Part shown: positions 51,786-60,861 of the stretch, one piece after another | Numbering within the stretch: position 1 is the stretch's first letter | Layout: every line of letters begins with the position of its first letter | From: Microbacterium halimionae | GTDB taxonomy: Bacteria; Actinomycetota; Actinomycetes; Actinomycetales; Microbacteriaceae | Direction of reading: 5' to 3' | Assembly (NCBI RefSeq): GCF_011761265.1 | Contig: NZ_JAAOZB010000001.1 | Coordinates: forward strand, 62,001 to 126,000 | DNA: 64,000 nt | Translations under genes and position numbers: made by a program | Notes under the pieces: model-generated | Databases searched by the model: none | What the model saw: only the letters and a program-made list of their open reading frames with translations | What the model was told of the DNA's origin: nothing

Positions 51786-52799
51786 TTAAGCGATTCGCGG
51801 CCCGACGGTGCCGCGAGGAGCGTATCGAGGCGGAATCAGCCGGAGCCCTGGTTCTGGTGGTTCATCACTCAAAGAAGAAAGAAGCAACTCAACAGCGAGC
51901 TCGCACGACTCCGCCGGCACCAGCGGGATCACATCGATCGGAAGTGGCAGCTCATCAATGTCGAACGATGCAGCCACCGAAATGAGCGAAATGTCGTAGG
52001 GAACCTGTACTTGCTGGTCGAGGAGCTCGCCAACCACGACACTCTGCGCTTCCTGTGTGCAGTGAAACATCAGCGCACTGACACCGGCCTTTTGGAGCTC
52101 CACAAGAGCTGCGCGAGTGCCCGTGCGGTCTGTCTGGATGTGTCCTGTGGTGCGAAATTCAATCTGCACTCCTCGTTCCGCGGCCCGCGCGAGTGCCGCA
52201 GAACGTACGCGCGGAGCGAAGTTCGATGTCTCGTACGCCGTTTCCGTCATGCCAAGGAGCCCAATGCGCGTGTGTCCAAGGTCGGCTAACCTGTCAACGG
52301 CTTCGCGCGCGGCAGACTCAAAATCGAGGTCGACGCAGAGTAGACCGTCGTGATCATCAGGAACACCGATGAAGACCGTCGGCGTCTTAATACTGCGAGC
52401 CAGCGCGACGCGGTCGTCATTAGGTGCAACGTCGAGCACGAGGATCCCGTCAGCGAGACCAGTCGACGCAACCCGGCTCATTCCGAGTCGAGCTTGCTCC
52501 TCGGTCAATAGCAATATGTCGTAGTCATGCCGACGTGCCGCGACCGCTGTGGCGAGCACGAAAGCCATGTGCGTAGGAATATGGGTGTCGCTGCGCATCG
52601 GCTCGGTAACAGCAAATATGTTCGTTCGGCGTCCGGCGAGCATCCGCGCGCTCGCGTTGGGACTGTACTCAAGGCGTGCGACTGCTGCCTCGATGCGCTG
52701 GCGAGTCTCGAGGGCAACGGATCGCTTACCGCTCAGGGCGTAAGAAACGGTACTTATCGACACGCCCGCTTCTCTGGCTACCTCGTTGATCGTGACCAC
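51786..52799 (-). CDS. LacI-family regulator of the xyloglucan/beta-glucoside-type operon
   Basis: A 337-residue repressor. The N-terminal HTH is TINEVAREAGVSISTVSYALSG with hinge helix NASARMLAG, followed by a periplasmic-binding-protein-like sugar domain. GTG 52799 gives the standard start VVTINEVAR; the frame extends upstream to 52883 through the operators. It lies directly upstream of the sugar operon on the same strand, and identical operator words precede both, so it likely represses the operon and itself until a xyloside or glucoside binds. Confidence 0.93.
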   Translation of the reverse strand: MVTINEVAREAGVSISTVSYALSGKRSVALETRQRIEAAVARLEYSPNASARMLAGRRTNIFAVTEPMRSDTHIPTHMAFVLATAVAARRHDYDILLLTEEQARLGMSRVASTGLADGILVLDVAPNDDRVALARSIKTPTVFIGVPDDHDGLLCVDLDFESAAREAVDRLADLGHTRIGLLGMTETAYETSNFAPRVRSAALARAAERGVQIEFRTTGHIQTDRTGTRAALVELQKAGVSALMFHCTQEAQSVVVGELLDQQVQVPYDISLISVAASFDIDELPLPIDVIPLVPAESCELAVELLLSSLSDEPPEPGLRLIPPRYAPRGTVGPRIA

Positions 52800-52824
52800 G
52801 CTTACCCCGCTCGTCGTTGAGTTT

Positions 52825-52848
52825 CGAAGCGCTTCGCGAAACGCTTCG
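52825..52848. promoter_or_regulatory. Tandem LacI-type operators upstream of lacI
   Basis: CGAAGCGCTTCG (52825-52836) is a perfect 12-base palindrome; CGAAACGCTTCG (52837-52848) follows immediately and equals the core of the operator at 51725-51738. The pair sits 26-50 bases before the lacI start, consistent with autoregulation. Confidence 0.75.
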
Positions 52849-52992
52849 ACATTGAATATAGAAGACGTCAGTGTCACACGCAACTAATTTGTGGTTCCAT
52901 GCAACAAATTCTCACCTGAACCGCAATCCCTGCTCGTCGCGGACTACCCGCCGGGCGAATCGGGCGGGACCGCAACCGGATGTGGATATGAA

Positions 52993-53032
52993 AATGACGA
53001 AAGCCCCGGAAAAATCCGGGGCTTTCGTCATT
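52993..53032 (-). terminator. Strong hairpin terminator downstream of tRNA-Arg
   Basis: A perfect 18-bp stem, 52993-53010 with 53015-53032, and an AAAA loop. On the minus strand it ends transcripts of the tRNA gene 19 bases away. The remaining sequence 52849-52992, between it and the lacI operators, shows no gene. Confidence 0.85.
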
Positions 53033-53050
53033 CACTGTCTCAACACAGTG

Positions 53051-53123
53051 TGCGCCTCGAGGGACTCGAACCCCCAACCTTCTGATCCGTAGTCAGATGC
53101 TCTATCCATTGAGCTAGAGGCGC
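53051..53123 (-). tRNA. tRNA-Arg (anticodon ACG)
   Basis: On the minus strand the acceptor GCGCCTC (53123-53117) pairs with GAGGCGC, followed by discriminator A. The D arm has AGCTCAATGGATAGAGC, the anticodon arm is TCTGA-CTACGGA-TCAGA with ACG, and the T arm contains GGTTCGAGTCC. CCA is not encoded. A34 is the target of TadA, encoded at 1400-1867. The region 53124-53265 between the tRNA and the next gene holds no ORF that I can support. Confidence 0.95.
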
Positions 53124-53265
53124 ATGGCTTGTTTTGCACTTTTCAGCACCGCGCAAGCCGTCGTCCAGAATACCCCACACACGGCCGATCACACTAATCG
53201 AGGCCGGATAGCCTCGTGTGGAAGAGTAGTGCTACCTCGACCACGTCATACCTGGGGGTATACGA

Positions 53266-54126
53266 ATGAATGCTCGGACATCAAAGGATGCTGCTCGCTC
53301 CGACAACGGATATTTCGGTCCCGGAAGCGCCACTTGGAAGGTCTACTCACACTCGGGTGCCTCACTCGGTGCCGTAGCGTCGGTACTGCTGCAGGCCCTC
53401 GACACGGGGATGCTCAACCACTTCGACCATGTCTCGGTCACATCCGAAAGCCCCGAAGCAGGCCAAGCGCGCTTCCAGCGCACGGGCGACTTCATCATGA
53501 CCTGCGCCTTCGGCGACAAGGCGCACGTCGATGCAGCCACAGAACACGTTGATCGACTCCACGAGCGTGCCACCTGGACAAATCCCGAAACCGGTGACGT
53601 TGAGGTCGCCAAATGGCCCGAGTGGCAGCGGTGGACGATGTACACCTTTGTGTGGGGCTCACTCGAAGGTGCACTCAAGTTCGGCATGAAAATCAGCAAG
53701 GCCGATCAAGACAAGTTCGTAAAAGAGCAGCAGCTCATTGCCGAGAAGCTGCACGTGCCGGGGCCGCACCCCGAAACGAAGGAAGAGCTCGACGCCTTCA
53801 TCGATGAGGGCAAGAAGACCAAAGCACTCAACTACCTCGGCGCTCAAGCAGCACTCGGGGTGCGCCACCCCGAAAAGGGTCGGAACCCATTCGCTAACTG
53901 GCTATCGCGCACTGTGCTCGACGGCATCCTGTCACTCCTCCCCCTGTGGGCTCGCCAGATCTATGGAGTTGAAAACCGCACCGAGCGCCGCCTTGCGCGC
54001 GCGCAGCGAATGACGGCGAAATTTCTCGCGATCGCGTCGAAGAACAAGTCGCTGCAAGATCTCGTGGATGCCGGCATCGACCACGCCACGGCGCACCCGT
54101 ACCGCAAGGTGCGCGCGAAGGCGTAG
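53266..54126 (+). CDS. Oxygenase MpaB-family (DUF2236) protein, divergent
   Basis: A 286-residue protein that fits DUF2236 in layout: FGPGSATWKVYSHSGASLGAVASVLLQALD at the start, ARFQRTGDFIMTCAFGDKAHVDAATEHVDRLHERA, and the long helical C-terminus. Some members (latex-clearing proteins) are heme oxygenases. Where many members have a WVHATL segment, this one reads VWGSLEGAL, so that His is missing. Function is unknown. GGGGG is seen upstream of ATG 53266. It is convergent with the FAD-reductase gene. Confidence 0.78.
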   Translation: MNARTSKDAARSDNGYFGPGSATWKVYSHSGASLGAVASVLLQALDTGMLNHFDHVSVTSESPEAGQARFQRTGDFIMTCAFGDKAHVDAATEHVDRLHERATWTNPETGDVEVAKWPEWQRWTMYTFVWGSLEGALKFGMKISKADQDKFVKEQQLIAEKLHVPGPHPETKEELDAFIDEGKKTKALNYLGAQAALGVRHPEKGRNPFANWLSRTVLDGILSLLPLWARQIYGVENRTERRLARAQRMTAKFLAIASKNKSLQDLVDAGIDHATAHPYRKVRAKA

Positions 54127-54133
54127 CGACCGC

Positions 54134-55282
54134 TCAGCCCCGCAGCATTCTTCGGAGCGACACGGATGGGTCGGCGAGCACATCGCGATCAACCCGAACG
54201 CCTCGATCGATGATTCGACGAGCAGCGCGCACCGTCATCGGGTCATCGATGGAGGCAGCTCCCAAAAGCAGGTCTCCGTCGACCCGAAAAACGGCGGTAC
54301 CCGCACGAATGATGTCTATCGCCGCCCCCGTCAGCCCAGCGTTCGCGAGGTCACCGACGACTTCGATGTGGTGACCGTAGCGGTCAGTCCAAAACCAAGG
54401 AGTTCCGCGCAGCGCTGGAGTTGTGCCCAGCAAGAGAGCTGCCGCGTCCATGCCGTCGAGCCGTGCGGCATCCCAATGGTCTGAAGCCTCAATTGATATG
54501 CCGAACGGCGCCACGAGCCGCTCGGCACCCGGCATCACACGGGGTGTCACGCCCACACCCACCACGACCAGATCTGCGGCCACGGTGCTGCCGTCGCCGA
54601 GGGCTACCTGCATTGGGGCGTTGTCATCATGAGCATCGCTCACAACGGCGTCGATCCGAGTGTGGCGCACCTCTACCCCCTGCTCGGAGTGCATCGCGTG
54701 CAACCAGCGTGCCAGGGTGTCGCCCAGCACGTGGCTACCCGGCACCTCGTGCGGGTCCACAAGCACCACACGCGATCCACTCTCGCGCAACGATGCCGCG
54801 GCCTCCGCGCCGATGAATCCGCCACCACCAACAACCACGGTGCTGTGCGCGCCCGCAACTGCGCGGATTGCCATCGCATCGTCGTAGCCGCGCAAGGTCA
54901 TCACCCGCGGGTGGTCGCCGTAGCCGACAGGATGCTTCGGCTCGGCACCGACAGCCACCACAATTGCTTCAGCGGTCATCACGCGACCATCTGCGAGCAA
55001 AACAGTGTGTGCCGACGCGTCGACACTGACGACCTCAACCCCGACCACGACCTCCACGTTTAGCGCCGCCGCGCGTTCTTTCGTCAGCAGATCGAGTTCT
55101 CCTCGAGTGGCGCCTTCGACAAGAGCCCGCTTCGACAGCGGTGGATGATCGGTGCACGCGGGCGTCGCCTCAACGAGCGTTATCCCGCCGTGAAAACCGC
55201 CCTCACGGAGGCTTGTTGCTGTCGTGACTCCCGCGATGCCGCCACCGACGATGAGTACGTCACCGGGCTCTCGGATGCTCAC
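54134..55282 (-). CDS. FAD-dependent ferredoxin reductase-type oxidoreductase
   Basis: A 382-residue flavoprotein with two dinucleotide folds: FAD-binding VLIVGGGIAGVTTATSL at the start and NAD-binding VVVGGGGFIGAEAAASL in the middle, plus a late GMDAAAL region. It belongs to the reductase component type that passes electrons from NAD(P)H to a 2Fe-2S protein. Its start overlaps the Rieske ferredoxin stop by four bases, so the two are a pair. No terminal oxygenase gene lies in the operon. Confidence 0.9.
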   Translation of the reverse strand: MSIREPGDVLIVGGGIAGVTTATSLREGGFHGGITLVEATPACTDHPPLSKRALVEGATRGELDLLTKERAAALNVEVVVGVEVVSVDASAHTVLLADGRVMTAEAIVVAVGAEPKHPVGYGDHPRVMTLRGYDDAMAIRAVAGAHSTVVVGGGGFIGAEAAASLRESGSRVVLVDPHEVPGSHVLGDTLARWLHAMHSEQGVEVRHTRIDAVVSDAHDDNAPMQVALGDGSTVAADLVVVGVGVTPRVMPGAERLVAPFGISIEASDHWDAARLDGMDAAALLLGTTPALRGTPWFWTDRYGHHIEVVGDLANAGLTGAAIDIIRAGTAVFRVDGDLLLGAASIDDPMTVRAARRIIDRGVRVDRDVLADPSVSLRRMLRG

Positions 55283-55653
55283 GCCAAACGCGCGGGGTTG
55301 GGAACCAGCACGACGTCGTCGCCCTCCACCCGCACGCTGTGCGAAGCGACCCCGGTTGGGGCAGGCGCACTGAGCGCGTCACCGTCACCCAGACGAAAAG
55401 TCGCACCGTGAAGCGGGCATTCGACGCATCCGTCTTCAACCCAGCCGTCGGCCAGATCTGTTTTCTCATGAGTGCACGTGTTGTCGAGGGCGAAGTAGCT
55501 GTCGCCGTCATTGAACACGGCAATGTCATCGATCGTTCCGGTGAGCTCACGTAGGACCTTCAGGCCCGTGCCGTCTTCAATGTCGCCCACATGTGCAACA
55601 ACAATCCCTGCCGCTGTCTTTGCATCCCCAGTGCCATCAGTCATGCGCTTCAT
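55279..55653 (-). CDS. Rieske-type 2Fe-2S ferredoxin
   Basis: A 124-residue protein with the Rieske cluster ligands: Cys and His in NTCTHEKTDL and Cys and His in VECPLHGATF. It is a soluble electron carrier between the adjacent flavoprotein reductase and an unknown acceptor. AGGAAAG precedes ATG 55653 at seven bases; the in-frame ATG at 55644 is less well placed. The frame is open far upstream, but only this part has the Rieske fold. Confidence 0.92.
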   Translation of the reverse strand: MKRMTDGTGDAKTAAGIVVAHVGDIEDGTGLKVLRELTGTIDDIAVFNDGDSYFALDNTCTHEKTDLADGWVEDGCVECPLHGATFRLGDGDALSAPAPTGVASHSVRVEGDDVVLVPNPARLA

Positions 55654-55654
55654 G

Positions 55655-56263
55655 CTAGCTTTCCTCGCTAGCCTCCGACTGGCGGGCCGATTCCATGTGC
55701 CGCTTCCGGGCCGACAACCTCGGAAGATCAACAAGACGCAGGCTCTGCATTCGAGCCGCGCGCATTTTGCCGTAGTCAGGCTCGAGATCAGGACGCGCAG
55801 CTTCAATCCGAAGCGTGCTGTCAATGTTGCGCGACACCTCCGCCCACGCGGCTTCACGCGCTGCCTCGACGAGCTCAGCGAGTTCGGCATCGTCATCGGC
55901 TCGCTCACGCAGCGCCTTGGCGATCTTGAGCGACTGACGCCGTCGCCGCCGAAGATTACGCACATCGCGACTGCGATAGTCGTGAGTTCCGTCACTGTCG
56001 CTGAAGCGCCGACTGGCGAGCTTCTTCTCGCGGTGAGTACGATCAGCATCGGTCTCGGCTTCAACGGCGAGCGAAATAAGCGCCTCGCGAGCCTGCGGCT
56101 TGAAGTGCTCGATCTCGAAGTCTTCGCCGCCAGCGATCACCTCGACCAGAATGCGATTCTTCAGCAGCAGCCGCGTCGCTGCCGCAGCAATATAGAGGCC
56201 TTCTTCGACCACCTCGGTAAGCTTCGGGCGCTTTGCGGGTTCATCACGTGCACTGTTTGCCAC
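55655..56263 (-). CDS. Hypothetical Arg/Glu-rich protein before Rieske gene
   Basis: A 202-residue charged, mainly helical protein with long Arg/Ala/Glu stretches (SRDVRNLRRRRRQSLKIAKALRERADDDAELAELVEAAREAAWAEVSRNID). I do not recognise it. GTG 56263 with GGGGG upstream gives a sensible start; the frame is open to 56413. One base separates it from the Rieske start, so the three genes (this, Rieske, reductase) are one operon and may act together. Confidence 0.7.
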   Translation of the reverse strand: MANSARDEPAKRPKLTEVVEEGLYIAAAATRLLLKNRILVEVIAGGEDFEIEHFKPQAREALISLAVEAETDADRTHREKKLASRRFSDSDGTHDYRSRDVRNLRRRRRQSLKIAKALRERADDDAELAELVEAAREAAWAEVSRNIDSTLRIEAARPDLEPDYGKMRAARMQSLRLVDLPRLSARKRHMESARQSEASEES

Positions 56264-56478
56264 TGCTGAACCCCCTACTTCGAGACTACCGGCCTCTCGC
56301 TCCCCCCGGTACTCACACGGGAGTTCTCGTGGCAACAACGAAAGCGGGGCGATGTTCGCGGCCCGTCGGAGACTCAGTCGCTCAGCTCTAGCAACCGGAT
56401 TGCGCTTTCGCAACCCCCATCTTGGCCAAAAGCGTTGCTCGTATGTTCAAATAATATATTTCAGGAGAGGAGCACATC

Positions 56479-56676
56479 GTGGGATTCATCGATGACGCTA
56501 AAGAAACCGCCGAAACCGCCGGACGCAAAATGAAGGATGCCTTCGACGACGCGGCCGATCGTACCGGCGACAAAGTCGACGAAGCAAAAGCTGACGCCAA
56601 CCTCAAAAAGGCTGAATCTGAAAAAGATTCGGTCGAAAAGCGCAACGAGATCAAAGAAGATCTTCGCGACAACTAG
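56479..56676 (+). CDS. Small hydrophilic stress-type protein (65 residues)
   Basis: A very charged protein of Lys, Asp, Glu and Ala repeats (GFIDDAKETAETAGRKMKDAFDDAADRTGDKVDEAKAD), similar in feel to CsbD-like or LEA-like stress proteins and MT0933-type small proteins. GTG 56479 follows a strong GGAGAGGAG site, so translation should be efficient. It lies in a 215-base gap after the divergent hypothetical gene, with AT-rich bases near 56445-56460 that may hold the promoter. A terminator follows. Confidence 0.78.
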   Translation: MGFIDDAKETAETAGRKMKDAFDDAADRTGDKVDEAKADANLKKAESEKDSVEKRNEIKEDLRDN

Positions 56677-56688
56677 TCCCTCCAAGCT

Positions 56689-56707
56689 GCCTCACCCCAG
56701 GTGAGGC
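56689..56707 (+). terminator. Short hairpin after the small stress-type gene
   Basis: GCCTCACC (56689-56696) pairs with GGTGAGGC (56700-56707) around a CCA loop, 8 bp. There is no T-run directly after it; it may assist the stronger terminator at 56733. Confidence 0.45.
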
Positions 56708-56732
56708 TATGCCCGGCTTTACGGCCGAGCGG

Positions 56733-56768
56733 CGAAGGCCCCGGTCCCCCAGCTGGGGCCTTCGTTTT
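56733..56768 (+). terminator. Rho-independent terminator
   Basis: CGAAGGCCCC (56733-56742) pairs with GGGGCCTTCG (56755-56764), 10 bp with a 12-base loop, followed by TTTTCT. It ends the transcript of the small charged protein. Confidence 0.85.
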
Positions 56769-56875
56769 CTCCTCATCACAACGGTGTATGGGCGCAACGG
56801 CCACTCAAAGCCCAGCGCGATCCCAAAGACCAAGAGCGAGTTATTTTGGCGAAACCCTGACAACGGAGATCTGAC

Positions 56876-57289
56876 GTGAGCTCATCCCCGAACCGAATGA
56901 TGGCGATTCTGGCTGGCGCCATCTATATTGTGGCGGGCCTTATGGGTTTCACAGCTACGGGTCACATCGGGTTCGCCGCGCCACAGGGCGGTGTCGTGCT
57001 CGGAATCTTTGATGTAAATCCACTTCAAAACATCGTGAATCTCATCGCTGGAGCAGTTCTCTTGCTCGCCGGGCTTGTTTCTGTGCTCGCCGCGAAGGTC
57101 ACAAACTTCATCGCGGGTGCCGTTTACCTGGGCGTGGGGATTTGGGGATTCTTCGTCGACGGCACGCCGGCCAACGTTCTCGCGACAAACACACCCGGCC
57201 ACCTCGTACACATAGTGACGGCACTTTTTCTCATCGCGATCGCGCTCAGCGCCGACAAGCGTGTGCGAGCCCTTCGCGATCCAGCGTGA
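56876..57289 (+). CDS. DUF4383 membrane protein
   Basis: A 137-residue protein with four predicted transmembrane helices and a basic C-terminal end (SADKRVRALRDPA). The pattern of AGAIYIVAGLMGF, NPLQNIVNLIAGAVLL and FIAGAVYLGVGIWGF matches DUF4383. No function is known for the family. The start is GTG 56876. It ends four bases before the stop of the convergent aldose epimerase gene. Confidence 0.82.
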   Translation: MSSSPNRMMAILAGAIYIVAGLMGFTATGHIGFAAPQGGVVLGIFDVNPLQNIVNLIAGAVLLLAGLVSVLAAKVTNFIAGAVYLGVGIWGFFVDGTPANVLATNTPGHLVHIVTALFLIAIALSADKRVRALRDPA

Positions 57290-57293
57290 ACAA

Positions 57294-58241
57294 CTAAACC
57301 GAAGCTATGCGCCACGATGCTTCGTGGCTCTCACCTGGTTCGATGACAACGAGCCCTGCGTCGTAACTATAAGAAGCGGCGTTGAACGCGTCTGGTGCGC
57401 ACGTCATAGGTTCGACAGCGAGCCCGAGCCTGTTGCGCGGATTCGCACGTCCACCGGGAAGATCGGCGGTGTGCACCTGAACCCATGGGCACGCGGCATC
57501 CCACGTCATCTGCACTCCCGAACCAAACGGGTCGGTGACGACGACGGATGCCACACCCGCCTCATCGCGCGAAAGCTCAGTGAACGCGTGGTCTATCTCG
57601 GCGGTGCCAATCCGGCGGGCCACCCGGAAGTCGAACCTTTCGGCGTCGACCTCGACCGAAGCCAGATCCACCGGGCTCAAACGCGGCTCAGTCACCTCCA
57701 GCACCTGCGAAGCTGGCAGCTGGAGCGACCACGTGTCGAGCGCACCCGGGCCTGCAAGCAGGTACGGGTGCGGACCCGTACCCCACGGCACGGCTACGGT
57801 GTCGAGGTTCGTTGCAACGACGCGCTGCCTAAGGCCCGAGGCATCCAGAGTGAACTCCGTCGCGACGCGCACGCGCCACGGGAACCCGTCTTGCGGCTCG
57901 ATGATGCCTACCAGAACCACATGATTGTTGCTCTTGTCGATTGGCTCGAAATCAAGCCATGACGCGAGCCCATGCAATGCGTGCGACCGTGTCGGTTCGG
58001 TCAACGGCACCTGATAGTCGACGCCGCCGAACGAGTACTGACCGTCGACGATGCGGTTTGGCCACGGCGCAAGCGTTGCTCCGCGATACCCGGGCCGCAC
58101 CTCGTCGGCATCGAACGGCACAACAAGATCGCGACCGTCGACGGTGAGGCTCCGAAGTGACGCCCCAACACTTGAAATCGCAGCTTCGTAGTCGCCCGCA
58201 CGCAGCACGTGCTGGGTGCCGGAACGTGGCGTTCGCGCCAT
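57294..58241 (-). CDS. Aldose 1-epimerase family protein
   Basis: A 315-residue galactose mutarotase-like protein. The two catalytic His residues are in RSHALHGLA and WGTGPHPYLLAG, and a late Glu region precedes the C-terminus. It lies two bases downstream of araA, suggesting that it interconverts anomers of L-arabinose or a related sugar entering the pathway. The enzyme is cytoplasmic. Exact sugar preference is inferred from position. Confidence 0.88.
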   Translation of the reverse strand: MARTPRSGTQHVLRAGDYEAAISSVGASLRSLTVDGRDLVVPFDADEVRPGYRGATLAPWPNRIVDGQYSFGGVDYQVPLTEPTRSHALHGLASWLDFEPIDKSNNHVVLVGIIEPQDGFPWRVRVATEFTLDASGLRQRVVATNLDTVAVPWGTGPHPYLLAGPGALDTWSLQLPASQVLEVTEPRLSPVDLASVEVDAERFDFRVARRIGTAEIDHAFTELSRDEAGVASVVVTDPFGSGVQMTWDAACPWVQVHTADLPGGRANPRNRLGLAVEPMTCAPDAFNAASYSYDAGLVVIEPGESHEASWRIASV

Positions 58242-58243
58242 AG

Positions 58244-59755
58244 TTAGATCCCCTGCGCGAGACGGTAGTAGGCAGCATTCCAGCGCAGTTCCTGCTGAAA
58301 GCCACGTACCGTCGTTTCGTTGTCGATAACGACAAGCTCGGTCTTGGCAATCTCGGCGAAGTCACGGAACACGTCAATACCAACGGCGGTAGTCATCACC
58401 GTGTGGTGTGCGGCGCCGGCTGCGAGCCAGCACGCGGTGCTCGTTGCGAAGTTGGGCTCGGGCTGCCACACCGCGCGACCCACGGGAAGCTTCGGCAGAT
58501 CGGGCGATTCGACGTTTTCGACAACATTGGCGACGAGACGGAACCGGTCGCGCATGTCGCTCATGGCGACAACGAGCGCCGGGCCCGGGTCAGCTGTGAA
58601 GACAAGGCGCACCGGGTCTTCTTTTCCACCGATACCGAGCGGGTGAATTTCAAGTTTGGCCTTCTGGCTCGAAAGCGAGGGAGCCACTTCGAGCATGTGA
58701 GCGCCGAGGATTCTCTCGGCTCCGGGAACGAGATCGTAGGTGTAGTCCTCCATGAGGCTCGCACCTCCGGGAAGGCCCGAACCCATCACGTTCGCGATGC
58801 GCACGAGAATGGCCGTCTTCCAGTCACCCTCGGCACCGAAACCGTAGCCCTCTGCCATGAGGCGCTGCACCGCGAGACCCGGCAGCTGCTTGAGCGAGCC
58901 CAGGTCTTCGAACGACGTCGTGAAGGCGCCGAAGCCGCCCTCTTCGAGGAATGAACGCAGGCCCAGTTCGATAGCGGCACCGTCGCGCAGCGACTGGTGA
59001 CGCTCGCCGCCCGGCAACAGCTCAGGCTGCACGTCGTAGAGCTCGGCATATTCCGCGACAAGCGCGTCGATGTCAGCGGATTCTGCCTGAGCGACGGCAT
59101 CCGCCAACTCGTTGACGCCCCATGTGTTGACCTGCACACCGAAGCGCAGCTCGGCCTCGGTCTTGTCGCCCTCGGTCACCGCGACGTAGCGCATGTTGTC
59201 ACCGAAGCGCGCGAGCTTGAGGCTGCGTGACGCCGCCCACCCGGCACTCGCGCGCTGCCAGTCTTCAACCTGCTGCAGCACGGCGGGATTCGACACGTGG
59301 CCGACAACAGTCTTCCGTGCAATGCCAAGGCGTGACTGGATGTAGCCGAATTCACGATCACCGTGAGCGGCCTGGTTGAGGTTCATGAAGTCGAAGTCGA
59401 TCTCGCTCCACGGCAGCTCGACGTTCGCCTGCGTGTGCAGGTGCAACAGGGGCTTCCGAAGCGCGTCGAGGCCCGAGATCCACATCTTGGCCGGGCTGAA
59501 CGTGTGCATCCACGCGATCACGCCGATGACGTTGTCGCGCGCGTTCACATCGAGAGCGAGACGACGGATGCTGTCCGCATCCTTCAAGACGGGCTGCCAC
59601 ACCACATTCACCGGAAGTCCGCTAAGACCCTCCGCAACAGCCTGAGACTGCTCAGCTACCTGACGAAGCGTCTCTTCGCCGTAGAGATTTTGGCTGCCAG
59701 TGACGAACCAGATCTCATAGCCGTCAAGGGATGTGGAAAGCGGAGTGCGACTCAT
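58244..59755 (-). CDS. araA: L-arabinose isomerase
   Basis: A 503-residue protein of normal AraA length. It starts [23 protein letters not shown] and has the metal/substrate Glu and His regions seen in AraA ([31 protein letters not shown]). It converts L-arabinose to L-ribulose. It has its own promoter region containing an operator at 59804-59817 and is followed by the epimerase gene. The araB gene and regulator lie upstream on the same strand. Confidence 0.96.
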   Translation of the reverse strand: MSRTPLSTSLDGYEIWFVTGSQNLYGEETLRQVAEQSQAVAEGLSGLPVNVVWQPVLKDADSIRRLALDVNARDNVIGVIAWMHTFSPAKMWISGLDALRKPLLHLHTQANVELPWSEIDFDFMNLNQAAHGDREFGYIQSRLGIARKTVVGHVSNPAVLQQVEDWQRASAGWAASRSLKLARFGDNMRYVAVTEGDKTEAELRFGVQVNTWGVNELADAVAQAESADIDALVAEYAELYDVQPELLPGGERHQSLRDGAAIELGLRSFLEEGGFGAFTTSFEDLGSLKQLPGLAVQRLMAEGYGFGAEGDWKTAILVRIANVMGSGLPGGASLMEDYTYDLVPGAERILGAHMLEVAPSLSSQKAKLEIHPLGIGGKEDPVRLVFTADPGPALVVAMSDMRDRFRLVANVVENVESPDLPKLPVGRAVWQPEPNFATSTACWLAAGAAHHTVMTTAVGIDVFRDFAEIAKTELVVIDNETTVRGFQQELRWNAAYYRLAQGI

Positions 59756-59803
59756 TTGTCTTCCTTGTCTCGGGGGCGCATCGATGCGCCGACGCCGTCA
59801 ATA

Positions 59804-59817
59804 TGTTACCGGTCACA
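59804..59817. promoter_or_regulatory. Arabinose LacI-type operator before araA
   Basis: TGTTACCGGTCACA, a near-palindrome around the centre ACCGGT. The same 14 bases occur upstream of araB at 62565-62578, and nowhere else that I noticed. It lies 49 bases upstream of the araA start. Confidence 0.75.
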
Positions 59818-59841
59818 TGGTTCGAACGCTACCTGTGGCGA

Positions 59842-60861
59842 TCAGGATCGGTCGCGGCTCGCCGTCGAATCGCGCTCAATCAGCACGGGTACTTGCAAAG
59901 ACGCCGACGCGGCAAGCCCCAAAACATCAGCCACACAGCGACTCGCCTCGGCGACAACGTCCACCCGGATAGTGGTCAACGCTGGGCGGTAGTAGGCGGC
60001 ATCCGGGTTATCGTCAAAACCGATGATGCTGAGGTCCTCGGGCACTCGCACACCCGCCTCGCGCAAACCGGTGATGAGACCGAGAGCCATCTGATCGTTT
60101 GCCACGACGATCGCCGTGGGCCCATCGGAATGGCGGACTGCCGTCGCAACCTCAGCGGCGCACTCGGCGCCATCGGCTGCGGCCCAGTTTCCTCGCCACT
60201 CCCGAACACATGTGAGTCCGTGAGTGGCGAGGGCCGCTGTGAATCCCGCCGCTCGTGCCGACTCTTCGACCCAGCTAACCGGGCCCCCGAGCCGCGCGAT
60301 ACGGCGATGACCCAGCGACACCAGGTGTTCAACGGTGAGCGCTGCTGCGTCGTGCTGCACCTGTTGCCCCGCACCCCCGTGCAGCTCGACAACGGGGATG
60401 CCTGCGGCACGCTCTTCGAGCACGTGACGTGCTCCCGCGCGAAGTGCCACCAGAACAATGCCGTCAACGCCCTGCCCGAGCAAGTGGTTGAGCGCGTCAT
60501 CGACCGACGCCTCGTCGGTCGCATCGGCGTAGGTCGTCGCAACCCACCGCCCGGCGGTGCGCGCCGCAGCCTCAACGGCCGCTATCCCTACCGCGGGGCC
60601 GTAAAGCGCTGTGTCAGATGCCACGATTCCGAGCGTTCGAGACTCACGAGTACCGAGAGCGCGCGCCGCGTTGTTCACTCGGTAGTTGAGCGTCGTCATC
60701 GCCCCGAGCACGCGCTGACGCGTCTCATCCCGAATGCTCGGATGATTGTTCAGCACCCGAGAGACTGTTTGCGCCGACACCCCCGCCACCGCCGCCACCT
60801 CGCGGACACCAACTTTTTGGCGGGCTGCCGGTGCGGTTTCGGGCGGTTGAGCGTCGGTCAC
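59842..60861 (-). CDS. LacI-family regulator of L-arabinose genes
   Basis: A 339-residue repressor. The HTH is VREVAAVAGVSAQTVSRVLNNHPSI and the hinge helix VNNAARALG, with a sugar-binding domain after it. Its start overlaps the araB stop (ATGA), so it is made with the kinase. Two identical operators flank the araB and araA starts. By position it is the arabinose regulator, though not related to the GntR-type AraR of Bacillus. Confidence 0.92.
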   Translation of the reverse strand: MTDAQPPETAPAARQKVGVREVAAVAGVSAQTVSRVLNNHPSIRDETRQRVLGAMTTLNYRVNNAARALGTRESRTLGIVASDTALYGPAVGIAAVEAAARTAGRWVATTYADATDEASVDDALNHLLGQGVDGIVLVALRAGARHVLEERAAGIPVVELHGGAGQQVQHDAAALTVEHLVSLGHRRIARLGGPVSWVEESARAAGFTAALATHGLTCVREWRGNWAAADGAECAAEVATAVRHSDGPTAIVVANDQMALGLITGLREAGVRVPEDLSIIGFDDNPDAAYYRPALTTIRVDVVAEASRCVADVLGLAASASLQVPVLIERDSTASRDRS

